Source of the DNA: an uncultured Acinetobacter sp.
Lineage (GTDB): Bacteria; Cyanobacteriota; Vampirovibrionia; Gastranaerophilales; Gastranaerophilaceae
DNA: 33,625 nucleotides
Direction: 5' to 3'
NCBI GenBank assembly: GCA_900321205.1
Contig: ONVC01000008.1
Span: forward strand, 1 to 33,625
Of this stretch, positions 23,070 to 32,800 are shown in pieces; the first letter of the stretch is position 1; the number at the start of each line of letters is the position of its first letter. The notes beneath the pieces are model-generated. The model made no database searches. It saw only the letters and a program-made list of their open reading frames with translations, and was not told the origin of the DNA. The position numbers and the translations under genes were made by a program.

Positions 23070-23750
23070 ATGTTTAATGAAGTAAAAACACACGAGATTA
23101 CGGTTGATACGGTAATATTAACAATAAAAAATGATGCGCTTAATGTCCTGCTGGTAAGACGTAATAATGAGCCGTTTAAAGACAAATGGGCAATCCCCGG
23201 AGGATATGTAAGAATGTCTGAAAATCTTGATGAAGCGGCTGTCCGTGTTCTGAAAGAAAAGACAAATGTAGAAAATATTTATCTTGAACAGCTTTATACG
23301 TTCGGTGATCCGCTCAGACACCCTGTTTCAAGAGTTATAACCTGCGCATATTTTGCACTTATACGTTCTGAAGATGTTGATGTTGTTACAACGGATGAAC
23401 TGGCATGGCACAAAGTATCTGAACTTCCGCCTCTTGCATTCGACCACAAAGAAATTATTGAGTATGCATTAAAAAGAACTCGCGAAAGATTAGAAATGTG
23501 TCCGGTTGCATACCAGCTTTTAAATGAGAAATTTACATTAACAGAGATGCAAAAAGCTTATGAAATGATTATGGAGAAAAAACTCGATAAGCGTAATTTC
23601 AGAAAAAAAGTTATCACAACAGAAGGTTTAAGAGAACTTAACGAGTTCTCTAAATCATCTTCAAAAAGACCTGCACGGCTTTATACATTTGATAATATCA
23701 AATTAAACTCAAAGCGTGCTCATTTTATAAAAAAAGGGGGTAAACAGTAA
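23070..23750 (+). CDS. NrtR-like transcriptional regulator (Nudix domain plus winged helix)
   Basis: A 226-residue protein with an N-terminal Nudix domain (about residues 9-140) and a C-terminal winged-helix region (about 150-226, with LTEMQKAYEMIMEKKLDKRNFRKKV), the layout of NrtR-type regulators of NAD or sugar metabolism, which bind an ADP-ribose-like ligand. The Nudix box starts G45-x5-E51-x7-R59, but E60 is Val, the second Glu of the EE pair is Lys (K64) and the Gly is Asn (N66), so catalysis is unlikely. This supports a regulator rather than a hydrolase. GAGG lies 6 bases before the ATG. The stop overlaps the secG start by one base. A perfect inverted repeat lies upstream. The ligand and target genes cannot be read from this window. 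Confidence 0.8.
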   Translation: MFNEVKTHEITVDTVILTIKNDALNVLLVRRNNEPFKDKWAIPGGYVRMSENLDEAAVRVLKEKTNVENIYLEQLYTFGDPLRHPVSRVITCAYFALIRSEDVDVVTTDELAWHKVSELPPLAFDHKEIIEYALKRTRERLEMCPVAYQLLNEKFTLTEMQKAYEMIMEKKLDKRNFRKKVITTEGLRELNEFSKSSSKRPARLYTFDNIKLNSKRAHFIKKGGKQ

Positions 23751-23974
23751 TGTTAAAATTACTTTGGACAATAATGGTTGTATCAGCAGTATTAATGATA
23801 GTACTAATATTAATGCACTCACCAAAAGGTGACGGAATTGCAGGTATAGGCAGTGCCGCACAAATGTTTACATCGCAAAAGAGTGCCGAAAAAGGTTTGA
23901 ATAAACTTACAGGCATAGTTGCTTTGATATTTGTAGTCTGTGTATTTATTCTCGGATTTGGTATCGTAAGCTAA
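23750..23974 (+). CDS. secG: Preprotein translocase subunit SecG
   Basis: A 74-residue inner-membrane subunit that assists SecYEG-SecA protein export. Two membrane segments are visible (about 4-22 and 53-72). Between them is the family loop HSPKGDGIAGIGSAAQMFTSQ with the conserved G-rich motif and a short basic stretch. The ATG overlaps the stop of the NrtR-like gene (TAATG), with GGGGG about 9 bases upstream, so it is translated from the same mRNA. A strong terminator follows. Confidence 0.93.
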   Translation: MLKLLWTIMVVSAVLMIVLILMHSPKGDGIAGIGSAAQMFTSQKSAEKGLNKLTGIVALIFVVCVFILGFGIVS

Positions 23975-23995
23975 CAGAAAATTTTTATAAATTAG

Positions 23996-24027
23996 AAAAA
24001 AGGATTGAGTTATTCAATCCTTTTTTT
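23996..24027 (+). terminator. Rho-independent terminator after secG
   Basis: AAAAAAGGATTGA (23996-24008) pairs with TCAATCCTTTTTT around a 4-6 base loop and ends in seven T. Confidence 0.9.
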
Positions 24028-24070
24028 GTAAATAAATGTAAAATTTTACCCGAAAAGACTAAAGTTTTTT

Positions 24071-24076
24071 TATAAT
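24071..24076 (+). promoter_or_regulatory. -10 box upstream of the 24151-24903 gene
   Basis: TATAAT at 24071-24076, 74 bases before the start. There is no consensus -35; TTTACC (24045-24050) lies 20 bases away. An ATGTAAAATTTT string (24036-24047) overlaps a 12-bp perfect palindrome GTAAAATTTTAC. Confidence 0.4.
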
Positions 24077-24150
24077 TCTGCCGATATTCAAAGTATTAAA
24101 GTTGATTAGTATTCTAAAAACAGGTGCTTTGTGCATTCAGGAGTTTTTAA

Positions 24151-24903
24151 ATGGTCGATTCTGCATCCTACACAACAAAATATTCAGGAAAAGGATTATA
24201 CAATTTTTCCGAAGAAAGCAACAGAATTGTTGTGGAAAAATTAGTGAATGAACTTCAGGCTGAAGGACGTTTATCAGAAGCTGAAATTAAATTCTTGTCT
24301 CAGAGTAAAGAAAAGCGAAATTCAGCACAGCTTTTAGACAGCATAATATTATCCGAAATCTCTATGCAAGATTATGAGAATGTTTTGTATCTGAAAAATT
24401 ATACGGCATACGGCGGTACTATTAATCCTGAACAAAAAGTTCGTAATATCAGATATAAAGACAGTTCAGGCTCTATTGTCGCAACATTACAAATTGATAC
24501 TCTCAGCAAAAAAATTAGAATGCAGAATTTTGGAAATATTCTTCCAAAAATTGAATGTTTCACTCCCTATGAAGTGGGTATGAAAATTCAGAAACTTGCA
24601 AAATTTAATAGCTGGAGTACAGAAGACGGCGGAGTTAATCTTTTTAACGGAAATACGGAAATTCGTTACAAAGATGAAAAAGGTAATGTTATGGCAGCCG
24701 TTATTAAAAAAGAAGACGGGGCTTTTGATACGGTTGTTGAGTATGAATACAACTCGGATTATCGTACAAAAATGATTTTAACAAACGTATATGGTAACTC
24801 AATTGTTATTTATGACGGAACAAGTCAGGTTAATCAGACCGTACGTATTGATATAGATAATGACGGAACTATTGTTGAAATAACAAAAATATATCTGGAT
24901 TAG
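24151..24903 (+). CDS. Unknown 250-residue protein with YD-like C-terminal repeats
   Basis: I do not recognise this family. AGGAG lies 7 bases before the ATG. There is no signal peptide. The N-terminal half is helical and polar (RIVVEKLVNELQAEGRLSEA, split here as VEKLVNELQAEGRLSEAE) and includes the short motif KYSGK at residues 10-14. The C-terminal half has beta-rich units with Y-x-D/Y and glycine: IRYKDSSGSIVATL, IRYKDEKGNVMAAVI, VVEYEYNSDY, IVIYDGTSQ and RIDIDNDGTIVEI. Such units recall YD/RHS-type or beta-strand repeats, though the resemblance is weak. The next gene has a similar C-terminal end. The two share an upstream ATGTAAAATTTT string. Function is unknown. Confidence 0.6.
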   Translation: MVDSASYTTKYSGKGLYNFSEESNRIVVEKLVNELQAEGRLSEAEIKFLSQSKEKRNSAQLLDSIILSEISMQDYENVLYLKNYTAYGGTINPEQKVRNIRYKDSSGSIVATLQIDTLSKKIRMQNFGNILPKIECFTPYEVGMKIQKLAKFNSWSTEDGGVNLFNGNTEIRYKDEKGNVMAAVIKKEDGAFDTVVEYEYNSDYRTKMILTNVYGNSIVIYDGTSQVNQTVRIDIDNDGTIVEITKIYLD

Positions 24904-24939
24904 TTTTTCTGAATAAATTTTTAGTATGTAAAATTTTGT

Positions 24940-24973
24940 TACTTTTTGCAAAAAAGTAGCAAAAATTTTTTTT
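24940..24973 (+). terminator. Possible terminator of the 24151-24903 gene
   Basis: TTTTTGC (24943-24949) pairs with GCAAAAA (24959-24965), followed by eight T. An overlapping alternative pairs TACTTTTT with AAAAAGTA. The stem is AT-rich, so strength is uncertain. Confidence 0.5.
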
Positions 24974-25010
24974 AAGCACTTTAATATGACTAAGCAGAAA
25001 AGGACAAATA

Positions 25011-26090
25011 ATGAAAATATCAGAAATCCAACAATCCAATCCCGGTTTTGCCGCAAAAAACAGTTACTATATAAAAAAAACTATGCTGCAGTCAAAAGCA
25101 AAAAATATAGCAGATTCGTTCTCTAATAAAGACACAGATATTCTTGAATCCGTTAAATCACTTATGTTAACAGAAGACGGAGTAAAGGATTTTCTAAAAA
25201 CAAAAGGTATAACCTATTGTGAAGCAGTGGGTAATACCATACGAGCAGCAAGCGGATACAATGGCGGATTTTATGCTTTAAAGTTTGATGCATCACTTCC
25301 ACCGGATCTTTTAAAAGTATATTTTGCACATGAACTTTTAGAAGAAAATAATTCTAAATTGGGCGGTCTGCTTAACTATAAAGACATGATATCTCATTTG
25401 AAACGTCAGGATATCGTCAGAAAAGGGATGCAGCAGCATACTTACGAACTTGATAATAATATTCCTCAGGAGCAGGTCAACTTAGCTGCGGAATGTTTGT
25501 CAAAGATGTCAAAGAAATATATTAAACCCAAAAAATTATTTTTTATAGAAAATGAAGCTCACTACTATGATGCGTTAGACAGGGTTGTATATAGTGTAAA
25601 TGCTCTGTCTCAGACTCTTTTTAAAATGAAACCGACTTATAGAGCGTGCGAATTTATTGTTGATAAAAAAGGAAATGCAATAGGATATAGGTTAAATGCA
25701 AAGAATGTTTTCAGTTCATCTCCGATAAAAGAGTTTGTTGAACAGCAGCAGCCCAGTGATGTTTTGCCGGAAATAGCTGACAGTGCTAATAATAAACTTT
25801 TTGCAGAATCTTTCAGGTTTGGTAATGCGAAGCCGTATTTTAAAACTGAAAATGCAATTCCGGCAGTATTAAGACATTTGACTGAACGTGTCGGTGTTAA
25901 GATGCCGAGCAGGGAAGAACTACAGTTCGTTAAATTTTATGATAAAGATAAGCAGGTTTTGAACAGAGTTTGTTACTATGATTCGTCTACCGGACGTTCG
26001 TTAGTTTATGATAATTCAGGCAAATACCTTCATCAGATTGAATATAATAAAGATGATCACGGAAATATAATAGCCTGCTCTAAATATTAA
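25011..26090 (+). CDS. Unknown 359-residue protein with YD-like C-terminus
   Basis: I do not recognise this family. AAGGAC lies 7 bases before the ATG. The N-terminus has SNPGFAAKNSYYIKK with the F-x-small-K/R motif. Residues about 45-180 look alpha-helical with hydrophobic heptads; YFAHELLEENN near 108 is not a zinc site because it lacks the second His. The middle (about 215-245) contains AIGYRLNAKNVF. The last 60 residues carry short YD units (KFYDKDKQ, YYDSSTGRSLVYDNSG, QIEYNKDDHGN) like those in the 24151 product. There is no signal peptide or membrane segment. Its stop overlaps the recJ stop from the other strand by 4 bases, with no terminator between. Function is unknown. Confidence 0.6.
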   Translation: MKISEIQQSNPGFAAKNSYYIKKTMLQSKAKNIADSFSNKDTDILESVKSLMLTEDGVKDFLKTKGITYCEAVGNTIRAASGYNGGFYALKFDASLPPDLLKVYFAHELLEENNSKLGGLLNYKDMISHLKRQDIVRKGMQQHTYELDNNIPQEQVNLAAECLSKMSKKYIKPKKLFFIENEAHYYDALDRVVYSVNALSQTLFKMKPTYRACEFIVDKKGNAIGYRLNAKNVFSSSPIKEFVEQQQPSDVLPEIADSANNKLFAESFRFGNAKPYFKTENAIPAVLRHLTERVGVKMPSREELQFVKFYDKDKQVLNRVCYYDSSTGRSLVYDNSGKYLHQIEYNKDDHGNIIACSKY

Positions 26091-28474
26091 ATATCTGCTG
26101 TCATAAAACTGTTTTTGTAACTGTTTATAGCTTTTATTTGTTCGGCAAAGTCTTTGTACTTAGCAGTATGTATGGCTTGTGTAAGCTCGATGGCTTTTTG
26201 GAAAATAATACTAAACGATTTTTCGGAGCGTTCGTTTATTTTAATCATACCGGCATCTTCAAAGATTTCAAGCAGTGTTTCTGTTGCGGCATTTGTTATT
26301 CCCAGTGCTGATGCTCCCCTGGTGAGGTCAAAAACACCGTCTAAATTATTACAGGTGTACCTTATCATTCCCGAAAATGTTTTTAATATACTTTCTTCCT
26401 GCCCCTTTTCACTTGTGTAACTCATGTAGTGGACAGAATCTGCCGCAGCAGTTTGGATTATAGTATCCAAAACATCACTGTCAGCCGGGTAGTCAAAGAA
26501 CATTAATACATCGCTTTTGTGTGCGTTTATTCTGTTAATTATTGAGTCAAAAATGTTTTTGTATGGTTTAAGTTTTTCTGTTATATTTCTGTTTTCTACA
26601 AAAACGGCAACTTTTTTGTCTGTGTTTTTTATGTAGTCATTAACCTGAGGTAAAATCCCGACTTTTTTCCTGTGGTCGTAAATTTTTTGTTTATTTTCAT
26701 CTTCTTTTTCCAGAGCTTCCGAATGAATATCTTTCAGAATAAGCTGAACAGATGTCGCGCCGTTAAAAACATTGAGCTGCGGTGCGAAAGCAATATCCGC
26801 CCTGTCTCCTTTGAGCAGCGGAATATCTCCTTTTGACCACCAAATACAGTCAAAAGTTCCGTTTTCCCATTCAAAAATGAGTTTCAAGTGTTCATTAGAT
26901 GAACCCATAAGTTTTTTTTCTTTCAGGGTTAAATTATTTATAACAAATGTCGGTGACGGATTTGACATTCCGAAAGGTTCAAGTTTTGATATTTGTTCTA
27001 TTAGAGATATATCGACATCTTCGGGTGATATTTCCAAATCAATATTTAGTGAGGGGTTCAGTTTTTGTCCGTTTAACATTTCATCTACTGTTTTATTCAA
27101 TGCTTTTTTTACTTCTTCAAAACTTGTTTTTTCGGCAGAAAAAGTGAAACCGCCGGCAAGTTTGTGTCCGCCGAAACCTTCGAGTTTGTCGGAAATATTT
27201 GTAATGATATCATAGATGTTAAGTTCTTTTACCCCTCTTGCGGAGCAGCGGTAAGTTTTTGTTTCTTCCGAATAAGTCATTATAAATGTCGGTTTATAAT
27301 ATTTTTCAACAAACTTTGATGCCGCTATACCTATAATGCCTATATGCCAGTCAGGGTTTGCAAGAACAATAGCGTTGTCTCTGTTCTTACTTTTCTGAAG
27401 TTCTTCATCTGCTTCATTGAATAAATCCGTAACCATCTGCTGACGGAATTTATTCATGCGTTCAAGTTGTTCAATGCAGATTTTTATTTCATTTTTGTTA
27501 TCAGAAATAAGGAGTTTTACTGCCGGTTCTACGGATTCAAGTCTTCCGGAAGCATTTATTCTCGGTGCAATTGAAAATGCGACCTGCTCGGCAGTAAGTC
27601 CGTTATCTGTGTTGACTTTGGCATTTTTTAAAAGCTCCGTCAGACCGAAATGTTTACCCTGGGCGATAAGCTCCAGACCTTTTGTTACAAAATATCTGTT
27701 TTCACCTATTAGCGGTACCAAATCCGCAATAGTTCCGACAGCAACAAACGGTAAAATTTCGTACGAATAACTCATTTTGTCATACTTTTCCAAAACTCCC
27801 TGGGCAATTTTGAAAGCAACACCTACACCTGCAAGTGAGGTTAAGTATTCTATCTGCAAAGGAGTTAGTCTTTCATCAAGCGCATTCATGGCTTTAGGGT
27901 TGATGATAGCCAATGCCGGCGGAACTTCCTCCGGCGGTTCGTGGTGGTCGGTAATAATTACGTCACAACCGAAACTGTTTATGAAATTGACTTCTTTTGC
28001 GCTGCTTATCCCGTTATCAACTGTTATTATAAGTTTTGGCTTGTTTTGGCTTAGTGCTTTAACCAAGTCTTTCAGGTTGCCGGTGTCATCACTATTCAGG
28101 ATTTTATTAAGGGTATCGGAGTTTAGTCCGTGCCCTTCTTTATCTCTGTCAGGGATGTAATAGCTTACATTAGCTCCTAAGTATCTGAATGTTTTTACAA
28201 GGAGAGATGTTGAAGTTACTCCGTCGGCGTCAAAATCTCCGTAAATAAGTATATTTTCTTTATTATCAATTGCTTTTACGATTCTTTCGACAGCTTTTGG
28301 CATATCACAGAAAGCATTTGGATGCATCAGGGTAATTTCCAGAGGATTTAAAAACTCCCGTTTTGCCTCCTCTGATTTAATTCCCCGAATCTCTAAAAGT
28401 TTATCTGTAATAGATTTAGCAGAGTTTTTTTCTAATTTACCCCCGCTAACGAACCATTCTTTCCGTCTAAACAT
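26087..28474 (-). CDS. recJ: Single-stranded-DNA-specific exonuclease RecJ
   Basis: 5'-3' single-strand DNA exonuclease in recombination and repair. The DHH-superfamily motifs appear in order: YGDFDADGVTS (78-88), TVDNG, ITDHHEPP near 175, and GTIADLVPL near 250, then the DHHA1 region with RINASGRL and GFGGHKLAGGF near 440. At 795 residues it is longer than the about 570-residue E. coli type; the extra C-terminal part (about 590-795) resembles the extended RecJ of other lineages. The start at 28474 overlaps the ctpA 3' end by 43 bases and has only a weak GAAAG upstream. The C-terminal extension is the least certain part. It is probably cotranscribed with ctpA. Confidence 0.96.
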   Translation of the reverse strand: MFRRKEWFVSGGKLEKNSAKSITDKLLEIRGIKSEEAKREFLNPLEITLMHPNAFCDMPKAVERIVKAIDNKENILIYGDFDADGVTSTSLLVKTFRYLGANVSYYIPDRDKEGHGLNSDTLNKILNSDDTGNLKDLVKALSQNKPKLIITVDNGISSAKEVNFINSFGCDVIITDHHEPPEEVPPALAIINPKAMNALDERLTPLQIEYLTSLAGVGVAFKIAQGVLEKYDKMSYSYEILPFVAVGTIADLVPLIGENRYFVTKGLELIAQGKHFGLTELLKNAKVNTDNGLTAEQVAFSIAPRINASGRLESVEPAVKLLISDNKNEIKICIEQLERMNKFRQQMVTDLFNEADEELQKSKNRDNAIVLANPDWHIGIIGIAASKFVEKYYKPTFIMTYSEETKTYRCSARGVKELNIYDIITNISDKLEGFGGHKLAGGFTFSAEKTSFEEVKKALNKTVDEMLNGQKLNPSLNIDLEISPEDVDISLIEQISKLEPFGMSNPSPTFVINNLTLKEKKLMGSSNEHLKLIFEWENGTFDCIWWSKGDIPLLKGDRADIAFAPQLNVFNGATSVQLILKDIHSEALEKEDENKQKIYDHRKKVGILPQVNDYIKNTDKKVAVFVENRNITEKLKPYKNIFDSIINRINAHKSDVLMFFDYPADSDVLDTIIQTAAADSVHYMSYTSEKGQEESILKTFSGMIRYTCNNLDGVFDLTRGASALGITNAATETLLEIFEDAGMIKINERSEKSFSIIFQKAIELTQAIHTAKYKDFAEQIKAINSYKNSFMTADI

Positions 28475-29655
28475 GTTTGTTCTTTCAGTATCTCAATTGC
28501 TTTTTTCAACTGAACATCATCTTTTGCATCAGCATTTTCTTTTTTAAATTCTACCACAACGTCAGGTGTAATTCCTTTTTTATGAATATCAGTTCCGGAA
28601 GGTGTTAAATATCTTTGTATAGTAATATTTATGCCTGCATCATCCGGAAGTTTGTTAATTTCCTGTACAAGACCTTTTCCGAAAGACTGTTCACCCACAA
28701 TTGTTGCTCTGTGGTTATCTTTTAATGCTCCGCTTAAAATTTCGCTTGCAGAGGCTGAACCTTTGTTTATTAGAACAACAATCGGCTTTTCTGTTACCTG
28801 GTGTCTTCTTGCTCTGGTCGTTGTTTTATAACTGTCACGGTCAACCGTGCTTACGATAACTCCGCCGTTCAAAAGCATATCAGAAATGTAAATTGCGTTT
28901 GTTAGCAAACCGCCGGGGTTTGAACGAAGGTCAATGATAAACCCTTTTGCATCAGGAGAACTGTTTAAAATTGTTTCAATTTCTCCTGCGGCATTTTTGC
29001 TTATAAAGGAACTTAGTCTGATGTACTTAATTCCGTCTGGAATAGCGGTCTCAAACGGAGGCTTTTCTGAAACGGATTTTATTTCTATTTCGTCACGTAC
29101 AATGCTGTACCATTTGTTAGGAACGTCTTTTCTTTTTATTAAAAGTTTTACGGTAGTGCCTTTTTCACCTCTGATTTTGTCGGCTGCCACATCAATGCTT
29201 ATACCTTTTGTACTTTCTCCGTTAATTTCTAATATTTCGTCATCTGCAAGAAGTCCTGCTCGTTCTGCAGGTGAGTCTTCAAGCGGTGCAATAATTACTA
29301 ATTTTCCGTCTCTGATACCAATTTGTGTACCGATACCTTTTAAGGAACCTTTGATTGACTGGTTTTCTTCCGAAAACTCTTTCGGGTCAAGGAATCTTGT
29401 ATATGGATCATCTAAACTTGCAAGCATTGTTTCTATCGCAACATAAGCATCTTCTTTTGTTTTGAGTTTATGCTCGTATTTGTATCTCCATCTGTCCCAG
29501 TCCTGAGAGTTATCCGTAGGGTCATAATATTTTTTGTTAATAAGTGACCAAACGTTCTCATATAGTTCATCCGGTGTTGCGGAATAGACATTGCCTATTG
29601 TAGTAAGTAATGCTGTCATTAATATTAAACTTGATGTTATAAATTTTTTCTTCAT
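28432..29655 (-). CDS. ctpA: C-terminal processing peptidase (S41 family, CtpA/Tsp type)
   Basis: Periplasmic serine protease that trims protein C-termini. The ATG at 29655 has GAGG 6 bases upstream; a TTG at 29667 is in frame but has no room for a ribosome binding site. It gives 407 residues, with a signal peptide at 1-26 (ending NVYSA). A PDZ domain (about 102-172) contains GIGTQIG and EDSPAERAGLLADDEILEING, split here as SPAERAGLLADDEILEI. The protease core has IDLRSNPGG (241-249) and the Ser-Lys pair: S302 in KGSASASEI and K327 in GEQSFGKG. recJ overlaps its 3' end. TATAAT at 29703-29708 on this strand fits a promoter about 50 bases upstream. Confidence 0.96.
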   Translation of the reverse strand: MKKKFITSSLILMTALLTTIGNVYSATPDELYENVWSLINKKYYDPTDNSQDWDRWRYKYEHKLKTKEDAYVAIETMLASLDDPYTRFLDPKEFSEENQSIKGSLKGIGTQIGIRDGKLVIIAPLEDSPAERAGLLADDEILEINGESTKGISIDVAADKIRGEKGTTVKLLIKRKDVPNKWYSIVRDEIEIKSVSEKPPFETAIPDGIKYIRLSSFISKNAAGEIETILNSSPDAKGFIIDLRSNPGGLLTNAIYISDMLLNGGVIVSTVDRDSYKTTTRARRHQVTEKPIVVLINKGSASASEILSGALKDNHRATIVGEQSFGKGLVQEINKLPDDAGINITIQRYLTPSGTDIHKKGITPDVVVEFKKENADAKDDVQLKKAIEILKEQTCLDGKNGSLAGVN

Positions 29656-29702
29656 TGTTAACCTCAACTCCTCTTTATTATAAAATAAAAAGCGCTCTTT
29701 AT

Positions 29703-29708
29703 ATTATA
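29703..29708 (-). promoter_or_regulatory. -10 box upstream of ctpA
   Basis: TATAAT on the minus strand, 47 bases before the ctpA ATG, with ATGTAAAAT (29727-29719) just upstream. A TTGAAA is 20 bases away, too far for a standard -35. A second TATAAT at 29677-29682 is an alternative. Confidence 0.4.
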
Positions 29709-29773
29709 CTACACAATTATTTTACATTTTTCAAATACAAGGGAAAGCGGGTAAAAATTTTTGTAACTATAAT

Positions 29774-29810
29774 AAAAATCCCCCAAAACATTTATGTGTA
29801 ACGGGGGATT
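29774..29810 (-). terminator. Rho-independent terminator of the large repeat-protein gene
   Basis: AATCCCCC (minus strand, from 29810) pairs with GGGGGATT (29784-29777) around an 18-base AT-rich loop and ends in five T. It lies 24 bases after the stop. Confidence 0.75.
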
Positions 29811-29834
29811 AATAATTATTCTTTCAGCAAAACT

Positions 29835-32800
29835 TTATTTTGCAAGTTCTGCATATAATAATTTATCGAAGTAGTACAGTGTCATTTCGACCAAAGCCTG
29901 AATGGTTATATCATAATGGTCTTTTTTACGGTTTGTACCTGCCCAGTCTTCATGTTCAGGAGCTGCCAGTGATGTTACAGATACTGGGTTGTTAGTGAAG
30001 TTACCTGCTGTTGCAAAGCCCGCTGCTGCGCCGGCAACAATGCCTGCTGCTATGCCAAAAGGTCCTGCGACTATGCCGATTGCTGCTCCCAACATAGACT
30101 TACCTAATACACTTCCAATGAAGTGACCAAAGCCTGTATTGTGGTATGTTCCGTCTACTTGTGAAGTTGTTCCGTATGGACAGTCATTTGTGTTTTCATG
30201 ACAAGCATCAAGCGCCTTTGTCTGTGCATCTCTGAATACTCTTGTAATTATTTCCGGGTCGATGGAATTGTATGGTGAAGTATTAAGAATATTTTTGAGT
30301 AACAGTTTCATCTCTGTGTTATATTCACCGGCATCAGTTGTATCATCCCAGCTTACGTTACCTTCTGAGTCAACTGTACTGCTGCCTTCATATACCCAAA
30401 CAGAATCACCGCCGTCATCATTAGTTCTTCCGTAATACGTCAGGTTATAAGTAAGTATTGCGTTTGCGTATGCTGTGTGTGCAGTATAAACACTCATGTA
30501 TTCAGGGTTAGAACCCAGTTTAGTCATTATTGATTTGAAGCTGTCAATTACTGACTGAATGAATGCAACCGTATTATGAGATTCGCTTGAAGGATTGCTG
30601 TTATATGCCGTAATCCATGCAGCCTGAATGAGCTTATCAATGTTTGTATCTCCTATTGCATTCATAGCAGAAGGAACAGTGCTCATTAACTCTCGTTTGA
30701 TGGTTTCTTTAACTTTATTATAGACTTTTGTTGTATCCGGTTGTTCAAATACAATGTTACCGTTTTTGTCTACACCAAACTCGGTATGTATTGATGTTAT
30801 ACCGGCAGTCATTTCGCCGCGTTTTCCGTCAAGATTATCTACCGCATCTGCAACAGCTTTAAAGTCGCTACCCATGGATCTTACTTTCAAGTCATCAACA
30901 GCTGCTCTCAATTCCAACGGAGATATGATGTGTCCGTGTCGTTTGATATATTCTTCAAAAATACTGTCAAGCTCGGAACTGAGTTTATACCTGCCGTAAG
31001 AAGTTTCTTCAAAATATTGCGAGATCTCGCTGTCGCTAAATATTGTTTTTAATGCATCTCCTTCATATTCTGCTTTTGACGGTTTATTGTTTTTACAGAA
31101 ATCAGGGAGTTCTTTAATAAGTGCATCAACAACATCTTTAACACCACATTCGGGAGAACCTGAACGTGTGCTTACAACGTTTGAACCGGCAGTGATTTTA
31201 GAAATAAGATTTTTCAATATACCTTCAAATTGCTGGTCGGTAAGAGTAACTCCGAGTTTGTCTTCCATATATGATTTTATCTGACCTTTTATTTTATAGA
31301 TATTGTCAATAATTTTGTCAGATAAATCATTATCAGCTTCACTTCTGGTTCCGCCGCTGCCGCTGATTCTCTGATTTGTTGAATAACCGTTTACCAGTGT
31401 CTCCAAATCTATGTTATTAAGTTCAACTGATTCTTCGTTATTCAACTTGTTACTCATAAGTTCCATGAACTTGTCATAAACTTCTTTATTAGATACGGTT
31501 ATTTCACCGCCTTTGCCCTGGAAGAATTTTACACATTCAGCAACAACATCTCTGTATAAGGAATCCCAAACAGCATCTGTATAATTGCTTTTCTGCTGTC
31601 CGTCAGCGTAATCACGCAAACTAGATTTCAGAGCAGAGTTGTTTAACATTTTTTCAATAGTAGGTTTGATGTTGTTGTGTTCAATTGTCTTTTTAAAATC
31701 TGCTGTATATCCGGGGATGTCTTCCAGATTTACTGTATTTTTAATATCATTTGTCAATTCTGTTTTTCTGTTCTTAATCTGTTTATACAAAAATTCCATA
31801 AATTTATTTATTACATCAGAGGCAACAAACGTGATACCGCCATCTTTTTCCCCGGCTTTTTCATTATAGAAGTTTATACAATCCTCAACAGCATTTTTAT
31901 AAGCCTCATCAAAGACCGTTTCTGAAAGGTCTAAAGAATCCTCTATAGAATTTTTAAGTGAGCTGTCATTCAGAATTTCTGATACTGCGGTGTTAATTCC
32001 GTCACCTTTTTCAACATCGTTGTATTTTGTTCTGTATCCGCTGACTTTAATATCTTTGGATAAATTATCAATAAATACAGTATCTTCAAATTTATATTTT
32101 TTCAGCGTGGAAGCTATCTGAGATAATGTTTTGCCCTTTAATGATTTTTGTAAATCAGCAGGAAGTTTTGTAATATCAAGAGCAAAATACATTTCTTCCT
32201 CTGATTTGCCTTCACCGGCAGAATAACAACAGTAGAATGCCTTATCAATAAAATCTTCGGTTATGCCGGCTTTTTCCAATTCATTCTTTGTATAATAAAC
32301 GTTATCGTTGTCTTTACCGTTGTTAACAAGTTTATTAGCACTTGTTTCAGCGGTGCTCTTTAATGTGACGTTATATGTTTGTCCGTCATGTTTAAAGGTG
32401 AAATTATACATTTCCTGGCTGTTATTGTGTTCCCATACATTACTGTTTGATGTGTCAGTATCAACACCGGCATTTTTAAGTTCTTCCATAAATTCTTTCC
32501 AGGTTAAGCTGCCTGAAACAAATTTTGCAATAATTTTTTCGATGGCACTATCCGGTTCCGGTCTTGAAGCAACGTAGTTGTCTACAACCGGGTCTGTCGC
32601 AATACCGTCATCTTCACCGCCGGCAGGTTCTTCTGCGGAAGCCGGTGGTGTAACTTCTTTAGTAGTTGGTGGTGTAACTCCATTAGTCGGGGGTGCAACT
32701 TCATCCGCAGGCGGCGGAACATCGTCAGTCGGTGCCGGAGCATCATCAACAGGAGGTGGAGTTGTCTCAGTTCCTCCGAGTTCACCGCTTAAATCTTTGT

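Noticed and set aside
8104-24135. CAGGT strings 12-30 bases before the papain-like genes and the 24151 gene as a shared signal
   Set aside because: The match is only 5-7 bases with unequal spacing, and the 24151 gene has its own AGGAG site.
25325-25365. HELLEEN in the 25011 product as a zinc protease site
   Set aside because: The second His of HExxH is absent, as are other metzincin or gluzincin signatures.
26772-28160. Open frames over 100 codons on the plus strand opposite recJ
   Set aside because: They mirror the conserved recJ motifs; their composition is that of an antisense frame.
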